Source: Flavobacterium sp.
GTDB lineage: Bacteria > Bacteroidota > Bacteroidia > Flavobacteriales > Flavobacteriaceae
Length of the DNA stretch: 64,000 nucleotides
Assembly: GCA_027484725.1 (NCBI GenBank)
Contig: JAIXSK010000025.1
Coordinates: 1-64,000, forward strand
Reading direction: 5' to 3'
A program made the position numbers and the translations under genes. The notes below the pieces were generated by a model. The model did no database searches. It saw only the letters and a program-made list of their open reading frames with translations, and was not told the origin of the DNA. The stretch's first letter is position 1. The number at the start of each line of letters is the position of its first letter. Shown in pieces: positions 1 through 8,579 of the stretch.

Positions 1-2037
1 ACTGTTTTAGGTTCGGGCGGTTGTCCGAATGTAAGTGCAACGAGAATTGTTAACGTGACTGCACCAGTCGTGGCCGGAACTTTATCCGGAACACAAAATA
101 TTTGCATCGGTGATTCAGTGACTTTTGCTTCCACAGTTTTGGGTGGAAGTTGGACTTCATCTGATGTTACTGTGGCAACGATTAATGCTGCTACCGGAGC
201 AATTGTCGGCGTTGCTGCCGGAACCGCGACCATGACTTATACCGTACTCGGTTCTGGTGGTTGTCCAAATGTAACTGCAACACGCACCATAACGGTGACT
301 GCGCCAGTGGTGGCCGGAACTTTATCCGGAACACAAAATATTTGCATCGGAGATTCAGTGACTTTTGCTTCCACAGTTTTGGGTGGAAGTTGGACTTCAT
401 CTGATGTTACCGTGGCAACCATTAACGCTGCTACCGGAGCGATTGTCGGAGTTGCTGCCGGAACCGCGACCATGACTTATACCGTACTCGGTTCTGGCGG
501 TTGTCCCAATGCATCTGCAACGCGCACGATAACCGTAACTGCACCGCTGGTAGCCGGAACCTTGTCCGGAACACAAAATATTTGTATCGGAGATTCCGTG
601 ACTTTTGCCTCAACGGTTTTAGGCGGAAGTTGGACTTCATCGAATCCAGCAGTCGCTACAATCAATAGCTCGACCGGAGCCATTGTTGGAGTTGCTGCCG
701 GAAGTTCAACCATGACTTATAACGTGCTCGGTTCAGGCGGATGTCCGAATGTAACTGCAACACGCACGATAACCGTGACTGCGCCAGTCGTGGCCGGAAC
801 CTTATCCGGAACGCAAAATATCTGCATCGGTGATTCAGTGACTTTTGCTTCCACAGTTTTAGGCGGAACTTGGACTTCATCGAATCCAGCAGTCGCTACA
901 ATCAATAGCTCGACCGGAGCCATTGTCGGAGTTGCTGCCGGAACCGCCACCATGACCTATACCGTTTTGGGCTCGGGCGGATGTCCGAATGCTACTGTAA
1001 CGCGTATAGTGACGGTAAAACCAAGTCCGCATGTTTTGAATCAGAGCACTTACAATATTTGTACGGGTGACAACATCAATATTAATCTTACAGCTGATCT
1101 TCCCGGTACCACTTTTACATGGTTGGCCTCGCAAAATCATGTAACCGGAGCCGGCAACGGTTTAGGAAATACCATTGCAACAACACTTAATTTGACCGGA
1201 AATGGTTCGGGTTCTGTGGTCTACGGAGTGATTCCTATGGCCAATGGATGTGAAGGCAATCCGTATTATATTACCGTTCGCGTATGGCCACAACCGCGAC
1301 CGCAATTGAATGACGGGTTTGTTTGTCTGAACATTTTAACCAATAATGCGATCCAAACTCATTTATTGCAAACCGGATTAGATTCTGTAAACTATACTTT
1401 TGATTGGTATTTTAATGGTGCGCAAATCAGCGGAGCCAACAGTCATACGTATGAAGCCGACCAGGCGGGAACCTATTCAGTAATTGCGACCAACATACAA
1501 ACCGGCTGCGTATCTGATGAAGTTTTTGCTTCTGTAACCTCATCGTATGTGGCCAACAATTTTGTGGCCGAACCCAGCGATGCTTTTTCAGATGCGCCTT
1601 ATATCATTGTGCATACACCGGCGGGCACCGGACCATTTTTGTATCAACTCGATTTCGGGCCGTTTCAAAGCTCCAATATTTTTTATAATGTGTCGAGCGG
1701 TTTACACACCATTCGCGTAAAAGACGAAATGGGTTGTACTGATTTACTGGGTCAAGTTTGGATTTTGAATTATCCGAAATTCTTTACCCCGAACGACGAT
1801 ACCTATAACGACACATGGAACATTCCGGATTTGGCGAATCAGCCCGACGCGCACATTTATATTTTTGACCGCTACGCGAAATTCATCAAAGAAATCAGTC
1901 CACAGGGTGAAGGTTGGGACGGAAGTCACAATGGATATCCGCTGCCCTCAACCGACTATTGGTTCTCGGTAGATTATACCGATCCGAACACGTTTGTACG
2001 CAGAAATTTCAAAGCGCATTTTTCATTGAAACGATAA
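1..2037 (+). CDS. Large repeat adhesin with BIG2-like domains and T9SS type B sorting domain, 5' partial
   Basis: The reading frame is open from base 1, so the start lies outside the window; 678 codons are visible. It begins with four complete, nearly identical 80-residue Ig-like repeats (core WTSS...VATIN...G.IVGVAAGTATMTY, a BIG2-type pattern), each with a CIGDS and a GGCPN cysteine segment. These are followed by a diverged PKD-like segment (codons about 341-440) and an Ig-like segment (about 450-510). The last about 85 codons, from FFTPNDD to the final SLKR, match the gliding-motility-associated type B sorting domain that sends proteins through the type IX secretion system to the surface. 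Inferred role: secreted or surface-anchored adhesin of a gliding bacterium. Ligand unknown. The number of repeats upstream cannot be seen. Confidence 0.9.
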   Translation, partial: TVLGSGGCPNVSATRIVNVTAPVVAGTLSGTQNICIGDSVTFASTVLGGSWTSSDVTVATINAATGAIVGVAAGTATMTYTVLGSGGCPNVTATRTITVTAPVVAGTLSGTQNICIGDSVTFASTVLGGSWTSSDVTVATINAATGAIVGVAAGTATMTYTVLGSGGCPNASATRTITVTAPLVAGTLSGTQNICIGDSVTFASTVLGGSWTSSNPAVATINSSTGAIVGVAAGSSTMTYNVLGSGGCPNVTATRTITVTAPVVAGTLSGTQNICIGDSVTFASTVLGGTWTSSNPAVATINSSTGAIVGVAAGTATMTYTVLGSGGCPNATVTRIVTVKPSPHVLNQSTYNICTGDNININLTADLPGTTFTWLASQNHVTGAGNGLGNTIATTLNLTGNGSGSVVYGVIPMANGCEGNPYYITVRVWPQPRPQLNDGFVCLNILTNNAIQTHLLQTGLDSVNYTFDWYFNGAQISGANSHTYEADQAGTYSVIATNIQTGCVSDEVFASVTSSYVANNFVAEPSDAFSDAPYIIVHTPAGTGPFLYQLDFGPFQSSNIFYNVSSGLHTIRVKDEMGCTDLLGQVWILNYPKFFTPNDDTYNDTWNIPDLANQPDAHIYIFDRYAKFIKEISPQGEGWDGSHNGYPLPSTDYWFSVDYTDPNTFVRRNFKAHFSLKR
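61..1020 (+). repeat. Four tandem 240-bp repeats inside the adhesin gene
   Basis: Units begin at 61, 301, 541 and 781 with exact 240-bp periodicity and no indels; a fragment of a fifth occupies 1-60. Units 1 and 2 share SSDVTVATINAATG, while units 3 and 4 share SSNPAVATINSSTG. Many differences are silent third-position changes. The pattern suggests duplication with later homogenisation. Confidence 0.95.
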
Positions 2038-2132
2038 GTGCGTGAAGGATGGACGCGAAAAGCCCGCAACGCAGTGAGGACTTGTAGCAAACAGCCTGAC
2101 CCGTAGGGGCACCTGCCTGCCGGCAGGCGCCC
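2038..2132. repeat. Dispersed intergenic repeat, copy 1
   Basis: Follows the adhesin stop codon. It has the family's outer frame: GCGTGA..GGAT at the left and GACCCGTAGGGGCAC at the right, with GCGAAAAGCCCG internally. It ends in the palindrome CCTGCCTGCCGGCAGGCG. Five other copies lie at 3432, 11461, 27709, 48154 and 58142. Function unknown. Confidence 0.7.
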
Positions 2133-2172
2133 AAAAACAAAAAAGGCTCCTTTGAAAGAGCCTTGGGATGAA

Positions 2173-3408
2173 TTATTTTTTGAGGACTTCGAGCACCGTG
2201 CCGAGTAATACTTGAGCGCCGGTGGCCAAATCTTCATAAGAAGAATACTCGAGCGGATTGTGGCTGATGCCGTCTTTGCAACGCACGAAAATCATTCCGT
2301 AATCACAGGCATAGGAAAGCGCAAGCGCATCGTGAAAAGGCCCGCTCATGAGCTCGGGCGCATCGAGATTAAGTTTTTTGCACTCGCTGTGAATGATGGC
2401 TTTGATCCAATCGGCACAATAGCGCGGTTCGCTGTTGGTGTCTTCAGAAATAGCATATTCGAGCTTGTGTTTGGCACAAATGGCCTCGATTCGGTCGCGC
2501 AATTGTTGCTCGTAGCGATTGCGGCGGTCTAGGTCAATATCGCGCAAATCAACAGTCATCTCAACTTCTTCGGCGATGATGTTTCTTGAAGCCGGAAATA
2601 CTTTTAATGTACCTACCGTCCCAACCGTTGGATTGCCGGGTACTTGGGTGGCAATTTCGTGTAAAGCAATCGTGATTTCGGCAGCGCCCATCATGGCATC
2701 GCGACGCATAGGCATAGGCACAGAGCCCGCGTGACCTGCCATTCCTTTGAGTCTGACGGTCCACCAAAGCGGTCCGGAAATACCCGAAACAACACCAATG
2801 GGTTTTTGTGCCACATCCAGGATGGGACCTTGTTCAATATGCAACTCCAGAAAACAGAAAATACTTCCGGGTTGATATTCTGATGCTTTGAATTGGGTGA
2901 TGTCACAACCAAAATCTTGGAGTGCTTGCGCGCGGGTGATGCCATCTTTATCGGCGCGTTGTAATTCGCCGGGTTCGAGTTTGCCCAAAATACCGCGCGA
3001 ACCAAACAAGCCTTTGTTAAAACGCCAACCTTCTTCGTCGGCAAATGAGATGACTTCAATAGTGCGCTCGGGTTGAATGCCGTTTTCATGCAAGGTGCGC
3101 ACGACTTCAATGGCACACAACACACCGGCCACACCGTCAAATCGGCCGCCATAAGGTTGTGAATCAAGGTGTGAGCCCATCATGAGCACGGGCAAGTCAG
3201 GATTTTTGCCTTCGAGTCTACCGATTAAATTACCGAAATTATCGATACGCACAGACATTCCGGCGGCTTGCATCCAAGAAGCTGCTATTTCAAAACCTTG
3301 TTTTTCAAGTGCGGTATGCGCCGGACGACAAGTGCCGGTTTCGCCGATTTTGCCGATTTCGCTCATGGCTTCAAAATAGCTTTGAAGACGGGAACTGTTT
3401 ATTTTCAT
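2173..3408 (-). CDS. M20 family amidohydrolase (N-carbamoyl-amino acid hydrolase / allantoate amidohydrolase type)
   Basis: 411 residues if started at the ATG at 3408 (MKINSSRLQ); an upstream in-frame start at 3483 would add 25 residues encoded by an intergenic repeat, so I reject it. Visible di-metal ligands of the HyuC/AllC family are H80 and D91 (SHLDSQPYGGRFDG), the E125-E126 pair (SFADEEGW), H190 (LELHIEQGP) and H359 (GPFHDALAL). The dimerisation-domain motif GHAGSVPM is present. Enzymes of this family hydrolyse N-carbamoyl groups, releasing CO2 and ammonia. As the last gene of a minus-strand pyrimidine-degradation cluster, its likely substrate is N-carbamoyl-beta-alanine or a related ureido acid. 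A nitrilase-type enzyme for the same step is encoded at 6272-7138, so the exact substrate remains open. Confidence 0.85.
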   Translation of the reverse strand: MKINSSRLQSYFEAMSEIGKIGETGTCRPAHTALEKQGFEIAASWMQAAGMSVRIDNFGNLIGRLEGKNPDLPVLMMGSHLDSQPYGGRFDGVAGVLCAIEVVRTLHENGIQPERTIEVISFADEEGWRFNKGLFGSRGILGKLEPGELQRADKDGITRAQALQDFGCDITQFKASEYQPGSIFCFLELHIEQGPILDVAQKPIGVVSGISGPLWWTVRLKGMAGHAGSVPMPMRRDAMMGAAEITIALHEIATQVPGNPTVGTVGTLKVFPASRNIIAEEVEMTVDLRDIDLDRRNRYEQQLRDRIEAICAKHKLEYAISEDTNSEPRYCADWIKAIIHSECKKLNLDAPELMSGPFHDALALSYACDYGMIFVRCKDGISHNPLEYSSYEDLATGAQVLLGTVLEVLKK

Positions 3409-3431
3409 GGATTTATTTTTGTTTGATGAAT

Positions 3432-3522
3432 GCCCGCGTGAGGGATTGAAGCGGCTATCCTTGGGTGCCGAACTCCGGCACACAAGATAATAGCGAAAAG
3501 CCCGACCCGTAGGGGCACGCCC
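3432..3522. repeat. Dispersed intergenic repeat, copy 2
   Basis: Lies between preA and the M20 hydrolase gene. It shows the full consensus frame: GCGTGAGGGATTGAAGCGG then ATCCTT, a variable hairpin (GGGTGCCGAACTCCGGCACAC), then AAGATAATAGCGAAAAGCCC and GACCCGTAGGGGCACGCCC. This copy links the two halves seen separately in other copies. Confidence 0.75.
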
Positions 3523-3527
3523 ACATT

Positions 3528-4796
3528 TTAATGATCGTTGAGCGGTAAGCCTTGTGCTTGCCAGTCTTTCCAGTTGATGTATTCAGGAGCGACACGTTTG
3601 ACTTGCATGCTGATGCAATTATCAACCGGACAAACCAATTTACAGAGGTTGCAACCCACGCATTCTTTTTCGTTGATGGTGTAGTTGTTATAAGGCACGC
3701 CGCGCTCAATGTTGATGGATTGATGCGAGGTGTCTTCGCAAGCGATGTAACACAATCCGCAGTGGATGCATTTGTCTTGATCAATATTGGCCACGTGGTG
3801 GTAGTTGATGTCAAGGTCTTCCCAATGCGTGATTTTCTCGACAGATTTGCCGATGAAATCAGTGGTTTTTTGATAGCCTTTTTCGTCCATCCAGTTGCTG
3901 AGACCTTCGCACAAATCTTCAACAATGCGGAAACCGTGTGTCATGGCAGCGGTACAAACCTGCACGGATGTAGCGCCTAGAAGCATAAACTCGGCGGCAT
4001 CTTTCCAGGTGCTCACGCCTCCGATACCTGAAACCGGCACTCGGCTGGCCACCGGATCTTGTGAAATGGTGGTGAGCATTTTAAGCGCAATGGGTTTTAC
4101 AGCCGGACCACAATAACCGCCAAAGACACTTTGACCCGCTACATACGGATTGGGAACGAGCGTGTCGAGATCAATTCCAGTGACGCTTTGAATGGTATTG
4201 ATGAGACTCAATGCATTGGTTCCGCCTTCAACAGCAGCGCGTCCGGTGGGAACTACTGAATGCACATTGGGTGTGAGTTTGGTAATGACGGGAATCGTAG
4301 CTTTTTCCATGACCCACTCTACGACCATTTTGGCGATTTCGGGATCTTGACCTACTGCTGCGCCCATGCCGCGCTCGGTCATTCCGTGCGGACAACCAAA
4401 ATTGAGCTCAAAGCCCATGGCTCCGGCATCTTCGCATTTTTGGATGAGTTCGTGCCAAGCGGTTCGGTTGTTATCGGCCATGAGGGATACAATCATAGCG
4501 CGATCTGGGAACATTTTGACTACTTCGGTAATTTCGCGCAAGTTGATCTCGAGCGGACGATCGCTGATGAGCTCAATGTTGTTGAAGCCCATGATGCGTT
4601 TTTTTCCGTAATCAACAGACGAATAGCGCGAGGATACGTTTTTGACTTGTGAGCCCAGCGTTTTCCAGACTACTCCGCCCCAACCGGCTTCAAAAGCACG
4701 GACGACGTTGATTTTTTTATCGGTAGGAGGCGCACTGGCCAACCAAAAGGGATTGGGTGATTTGATTCCTAAAAAATCGGTTGATAAATCTGCCAT
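3528..4796 (-). CDS. preA: NAD-dependent dihydropyrimidine dehydrogenase subunit PreA
   Basis: 422 residues. The N-terminal about 310 residues form a dihydroorotate-dehydrogenase-like FMN barrel with the family loop FGCPHGMTERGMG (133-145) and TKLTPN (172-177). The C-terminus carries two 4Fe-4S motifs: C343-x2-C346-x2-C349-x3-C353 and C379-x2-C382-x2-C385-x3-C389. With PreT it interconverts uracil or thymine and their 5,6-dihydro forms in the cytosol, the first step of reductive pyrimidine degradation. preT lies 53 nt upstream on the same strand. In the active-site loop the residue aligned with the mammalian catalytic Cys (GMGLACGQ) is Val148 (GMGAAVGQ). Identification is firm; the preferred direction in vivo is inferred from the catabolic neighbours. 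Confidence 0.95.
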   Translation of the reverse strand: MADLSTDFLGIKSPNPFWLASAPPTDKKINVVRAFEAGWGGVVWKTLGSQVKNVSSRYSSVDYGKKRIMGFNNIELISDRPLEINLREITEVVKMFPDRAMIVSLMADNNRTAWHELIQKCEDAGAMGFELNFGCPHGMTERGMGAAVGQDPEIAKMVVEWVMEKATIPVITKLTPNVHSVVPTGRAAVEGGTNALSLINTIQSVTGIDLDTLVPNPYVAGQSVFGGYCGPAVKPIALKMLTTISQDPVASRVPVSGIGGVSTWKDAAEFMLLGATSVQVCTAAMTHGFRIVEDLCEGLSNWMDEKGYQKTTDFIGKSVEKITHWEDLDINYHHVANIDQDKCIHCGLCYIACEDTSHQSINIERGVPYNNYTINEKECVGCNLCKLVCPVDNCISMQVKRVAPEYINWKDWQAQGLPLNDH

Positions 4797-4849
4797 ATCT
4801 TTTTATTTTAAATGTTGAATGTTTCGTCGCCTAGCATTCATCATAAATT

Positions 4850-6235
4850 TTAATTATTGAACGTTGGTTTTAATTCGCACTCGAGGATGTAATCGGGTGC
4901 AATGATTTCTTTGACGATGGCCGCAGCTCCGTCTTTTCCGGCTTGAACCGCATCGACTACTTCTTTACCTCCGTTGACGCAATCACCTCCGGCAAAAACT
5001 TTGGCGGTATGGGTGGTTGATTTTCCGGTGATCGAAATTTTGCCTTTGTTGTTTTGTAGCTGGCTCGATTGCACGAGTTCTTCAAAAGGCATTTGTCCGG
5101 CGGCTTTGATGACCATATCCACTTCAAGGGTAAAGGTTTCACCTGAAGCAATGGGGCTTCTTCGGCCGGAAGCATCGGGCTCGCCGAGTTTCATTACATC
5201 GCAAACCAATTGAGAAACTTTGCCGTTTTCGCCTTTGATTTCTTTAGGTGCCGCCAACCACATGATTTGGCAACCGTCTAATTTGGCAATGTCTAATTCT
5301 TTTTGGGTACAAGGCATTTCGGCTTGGGTTCTTCGGTAGACCAAAGTAACTTCGGCTGCACCCAAACGCTTGGCTTGTGTAGCGGCATCAATGGCAGTCA
5401 TACCCATTCCGATGACGGCTACTTTATCGCCCACGGCTATTTTTGAATAATCGTTGTTGCGCAATTCGTAAATGAATTTGATGGCATCTTCAACGCCTTC
5501 TAAATCTTCGCCCGGAATGTCCAATTGACGCGCCATGCCCACACCAAAAGCCAAATACACGGCGTCGTATTGCGCGCGTAATTGCTCTAAAGTGATGTCT
5601 TTGCCCAAAGCATGATTGTATTTGATGTCAATGCCGCCGATGGCTGTAATGTAATCGACCTCATCTTGACAAAATTCAGGCGTTACTTTATAAGCCGCAA
5701 TTCCGTAGGTCATGAGCCCACCGCCTTTGGCTTCTTTTTCATAAATCGTCACATCTATGCCTTCGCGGCTCAGGGTATGCGCACAACTGAGTCCGGCCGG
5801 TCCGGCGCCCACAATGGCTACTTTTTTGCCCGTCGATGGTTTGCGCTCAAAGAGTTGCCATTTGTTTTCCATGGCTTTCTCAGTAGAATAACGTTGCAAA
5901 CGCGCAATATTAATCGGTTCTTCATGCATCATATTATACACACAAGCGCCTTCACAGAGCTTTTCAACCGGGCAAACTTTGCTGCATCCGGCTCCCATAA
6001 TATTGGATGAGAAAATGGTATGTGCCGAACCTTTGAGGTTGTCGGTAGCGATTTGTTTGATGAATTTTGGAACGTTGATTGAAGTCGGACATGACTTCAT
6101 GCACGGCGCGTCGTAACAGAACAAACAACGGTTGGCCTCTGTAAGCGCCGCATCGCGGGTTTCAAACGGCGGATGTATATCGGCAAAATTTGCTTGATAT
6201 TCAGCTGCGGTTAATCGGTTGTTTTTTATAGCCAT
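4850..6235 (-). CDS. preT: NAD(P)H-dependent dihydropyrimidine dehydrogenase subunit PreT
   Basis: 461 residues. The N-terminus has the glutamate-synthase-small-subunit-like Fe-S region with C37, C40, C45, C49 (CLFCYDAPCMKSCP) and C84, C88, C94, C98 (GAGCSKVCPVEKLCEGAC). The first Rossmann motif GAGPAG is at 143-148, a second nucleotide motif (VAVIGMGMTAID) lies near residue 275, and the FAD-closing segment FAGGDCVNGG is near the end. It passes electrons from a nicotinamide cofactor via FAD and Fe-S clusters to PreA. It is encoded between preA (53 nt downstream) and the nitrilase gene (36 nt upstream). Family length and motif order are normal, and the pairing with preA makes the call firm. 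Confidence 0.95.
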   Translation of the reverse strand: MAIKNNRLTAAEYQANFADIHPPFETRDAALTEANRCLFCYDAPCMKSCPTSINVPKFIKQIATDNLKGSAHTIFSSNIMGAGCSKVCPVEKLCEGACVYNMMHEEPINIARLQRYSTEKAMENKWQLFERKPSTGKKVAIVGAGPAGLSCAHTLSREGIDVTIYEKEAKGGGLMTYGIAAYKVTPEFCQDEVDYITAIGGIDIKYNHALGKDITLEQLRAQYDAVYLAFGVGMARQLDIPGEDLEGVEDAIKFIYELRNNDYSKIAVGDKVAVIGMGMTAIDAATQAKRLGAAEVTLVYRRTQAEMPCTQKELDIAKLDGCQIMWLAAPKEIKGENGKVSQLVCDVMKLGEPDASGRRSPIASGETFTLEVDMVIKAAGQMPFEELVQSSQLQNNKGKISITGKSTTHTAKVFAGGDCVNGGKEVVDAVQAGKDGAAAIVKEIIAPDYILECELKPTFNN

Positions 6236-6271
6236 AAATTTCTCTGTTTATTTTGGTTGGTTAGTGACTGA

Positions 6272-7138
6272 TTATAGTTGCGTGATTTCAGTATAGGTTT
6301 CCGGGCGACGATCGCGATAAAACTGCCATTTGCTGCGGATTTGTTCGATGAGATCTAAATCAAACTCGGCCACGAGCAATTCGTCTTGGTCTTCAGAAGC
6401 GCAAGCAAAAATTTCGCCCAGCGGATTCACGAAATATGAAGTTCCGTAAAAACGACCGAGGTTCCAAGGTTTTTCTTCGCCCACGCGGTTGATACAGCCC
6501 ATAAAATATCCGTTGGCCACTGCATGTGCGGGTTGTTCCAACTTCCAGAGATATTGAGATTGCCCAACAGTGGTAGCGGATGGATTGTAGACAATTTCAG
6601 CACCGTTCAAGCCCAAGCAACGAGCTCCGTCCGGAAAGTGGCGGTCATAACAAATATAAACGCCGACTTTGGCATAGCGCGTCTGAAAAACTGGATAACC
6701 GAGGTTTCCGGGTTTGAAGAAGTATTTTTCCCAAAAACCACCCGTTTGCGGAATGTGGTTTTTTCGGTATTTGCCCAAATATGTTCCGTCGGCATCAATC
6801 ACAGCGGCCGTGTTATAGAGCACGCCGGCTTGATCTTTTTCATACACCGGAACAATGATGACCATTTGGTGTTTTTGGGCGTACTGCTGCATGAGCTCAG
6901 TAGTTGGGCCCGGAACACTTTCAGCCGAAGCATACCATTTGCTGTCTTGCCCGGGGCAGAAATACGGTGTATTGAAGATTTCTTGAAAACACAAAATCTG
7001 TACACCTTGTCGACCAGCTTCTTCAATGTAGGGAATATGTTTTTGCAACATCGCTTCTTTGATTTCGTCGATGGTACCTTCGCCTTCGGTTTTGGCCAAA
7101 CTCAACTGAATGAGTCCTGATTTTACAATTCTTGCCAT
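6272..7138 (-). CDS. Nitrilase-superfamily beta-ureidopropionase (N-carbamoyl-beta-alanine amidohydrolase)
   Basis: 288 residues, one carbon-nitrogen hydrolase domain. The catalytic triad is visible as E53 (FQEIFNTPYF), K126 (KYRKNHIP) and C163 (YICYDRHFPDG). Enzymes of this type cleave N-carbamoyl-beta-alanine to beta-alanine, CO2 and ammonia, or related N-carbamoyl-D-amino acids. It sits 6 nt after the dihydropyrimidinase gene, whose product would be its substrate, which strongly favours the ureidopropionase role. N-carbamoylputrescine amidohydrolase has a similar sequence but would not fit the locus. The start MARIVKSGL fits the family's usual N-terminus. Confidence 0.9.
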   Translation of the reverse strand: MARIVKSGLIQLSLAKTEGEGTIDEIKEAMLQKHIPYIEEAGRQGVQILCFQEIFNTPYFCPGQDSKWYASAESVPGPTTELMQQYAQKHQMVIIVPVYEKDQAGVLYNTAAVIDADGTYLGKYRKNHIPQTGGFWEKYFFKPGNLGYPVFQTRYAKVGVYICYDRHFPDGARCLGLNGAEIVYNPSATTVGQSQYLWKLEQPAHAVANGYFMGCINRVGEEKPWNLGRFYGTSYFVNPLGEIFACASEDQDELLVAEFDLDLIEQIRSKWQFYRDRRPETYTEITQL

Positions 7139-7144
7139 AATTAT

Positions 7145-8527
7145 TTAGATTTTTCCGTCTACTTTGTTGCGTTTGATGAATTGTCCGTAGCCTTTTGGAA
7201 TTTTACATTCGTTGTTGTCAATGGCGATTTGTCCGCGCAATAAAACCGTTTTGACTTTTCCGGTAAGTTGCCATCCTTCATAACCGCTGTAATCAACATT
7301 CATATGATGTGTTGCGGCTGAAAGGGTGTGCTTTTCATTCGGATCAATCAGGATGATATCCGCATCGCTGCCCACTGCTATGGTTCCTTTTTTGGGAAAC
7401 ATACCAAAGATTTTGGCTGCATTGGTTGCGGCTACTTCTACGTATTTGTTCAAGGTGATTTTTCCTTTGCTGACGCCTTCACTAAAGAGCAATTCCATAC
7501 GGTTTTCAATAGCCGGATGGCCGTTCGGAATTTTTGAGAAATCATCTTTACCCATGAGTTTTTGTTCCCACATAAACGGACAGTGATCGGTAGCCACTAC
7601 ATTGACCATACCTTGATTCAAGCCGGCCCAGAGCGCTTCTTGGTCTTTTTTCTCACGCAATGGCGGCGACATGACCCATTTGGCACCTTCAAAATTTTGT
7701 TCGTATAAACTGGCATCTAAAATCAGATACTGTATGCAGGTTTCAACAAAAACATGTTGGTTGCGACGCGTGGCAAAACGCACGGCATTGAGCGCGCCTT
7801 CACAGGTAAGATGCACGATATAACCCGGGCAACCTGTATAATCGGCCATATCGGCAAAGCGGCTGCTGGCCTCAGCTTCGGTAACTTCAGGTTGTGATAA
7901 ATAATGATACAGCGGCGACAATTTGCCTTCAGCTTTGTGTTTGGCAATCAGATAATCAATCATATCGCCGTTGGTGGCGTGCACGTTGATAAGCCCTCCG
8001 TGTTTTTTGACTTCTTGCATGAGCCCCACCATCTGACGATCGTCAATCATGAGCGCACCTTTATAAGCCATAAACGTTTTAAAAGACGTGATGCCTTCGT
8101 TTTCAATAAAGTGTTGGATTTCTTTTTTGGTTTCGTCGTTAAAGTCGGTCACAGCCATGTGAAAGCTGTAATCGCCCACGGCATTGTTATCGCTGCGTCC
8201 TTTCCATTCTTGTAAAGCAGCATTCAAACTTTTCCCTTGGGTTTGCAAAATGAAATCAATTACCGTGGTGGTTCCGCCAAAAAGGGCCGCGCGCGTTCCG
8301 GTCTCGTAGTTATCACTTGAATAAGTGCCCATAAACGGCATATCCAGATGCACATGCGGATCGATTCCGCCAGGCATCACGAGTTTTCCGGTAGCATCAA
8401 TGACTGTATCGGCCGTTACTTTTAAGTTTTTGCCAATGGCCGAGACGGTTTCGCCTTCTATAAAAACATCCGCCATATAATCGTCGGTGGCGGTGATGAC
8501 TCTTCCGTTTTTAATTAAAATACTCAT
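7145..8527 (-). CDS. hydA: Dihydropyrimidinase (D-hydantoinase)
   Basis: 460 residues, amidohydrolase superfamily. Metal ligands are visible: H58 and H60 (GIDPHVHLD), the carboxylated lysine K150 (TSFKTFMAYKG), H183 (NVHATNGD), H237 (YIVHLTCEG) and D312 (VATDHCPF). It opens the ring of dihydrouracil or dihydrothymine to the N-carbamoyl-beta-amino acid. It lies between the nucleobase transporter gene (52 nt upstream) and the ureidopropionase gene (6 nt downstream) and shares their strand, so co-transcription is likely. Length and motif set are those of bacterial dihydropyrimidinases; an allantoinase would differ around the carboxylated lysine region. Confidence 0.95.
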   Translation of the reverse strand: MSILIKNGRVITATDDYMADVFIEGETVSAIGKNLKVTADTVIDATGKLVMPGGIDPHVHLDMPFMGTYSSDNYETGTRAALFGGTTTVIDFILQTQGKSLNAALQEWKGRSDNNAVGDYSFHMAVTDFNDETKKEIQHFIENEGITSFKTFMAYKGALMIDDRQMVGLMQEVKKHGGLINVHATNGDMIDYLIAKHKAEGKLSPLYHYLSQPEVTEAEASSRFADMADYTGCPGYIVHLTCEGALNAVRFATRRNQHVFVETCIQYLILDASLYEQNFEGAKWVMSPPLREKKDQEALWAGLNQGMVNVVATDHCPFMWEQKLMGKDDFSKIPNGHPAIENRMELLFSEGVSKGKITLNKYVEVAATNAAKIFGMFPKKGTIAVGSDADIILIDPNEKHTLSAATHHMNVDYSGYEGWQLTGKVKTVLLRGQIAIDNNECKIPKGYGQFIKRNKVDGKI

Positions 8528-8579
8528 ATTTTTTAAGTTGCTGAGTGCCTATGTGCCTGAGTGGCTAAGACTACCCACA

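Noticed and set aside
191-1140. Series of antisense open frames repeated every 240 nt across the adhesin repeats
   Set aside because: They are mirror frames of the repeat units, with repeated near-identical basic or low-complexity sequences and no start context.
2212-2532. Plus-strand frame of 106 codons opposite the M20 hydrolase
   Set aside because: Fully antisense to a gene with all catalytic motifs; no family resemblance.
3409-3483. N-terminal extension of the M20 hydrolase to 3483
   Set aside because: The extra residues are encoded by a dispersed intergenic repeat; MKINSSRLQ at 3408 is the natural start.
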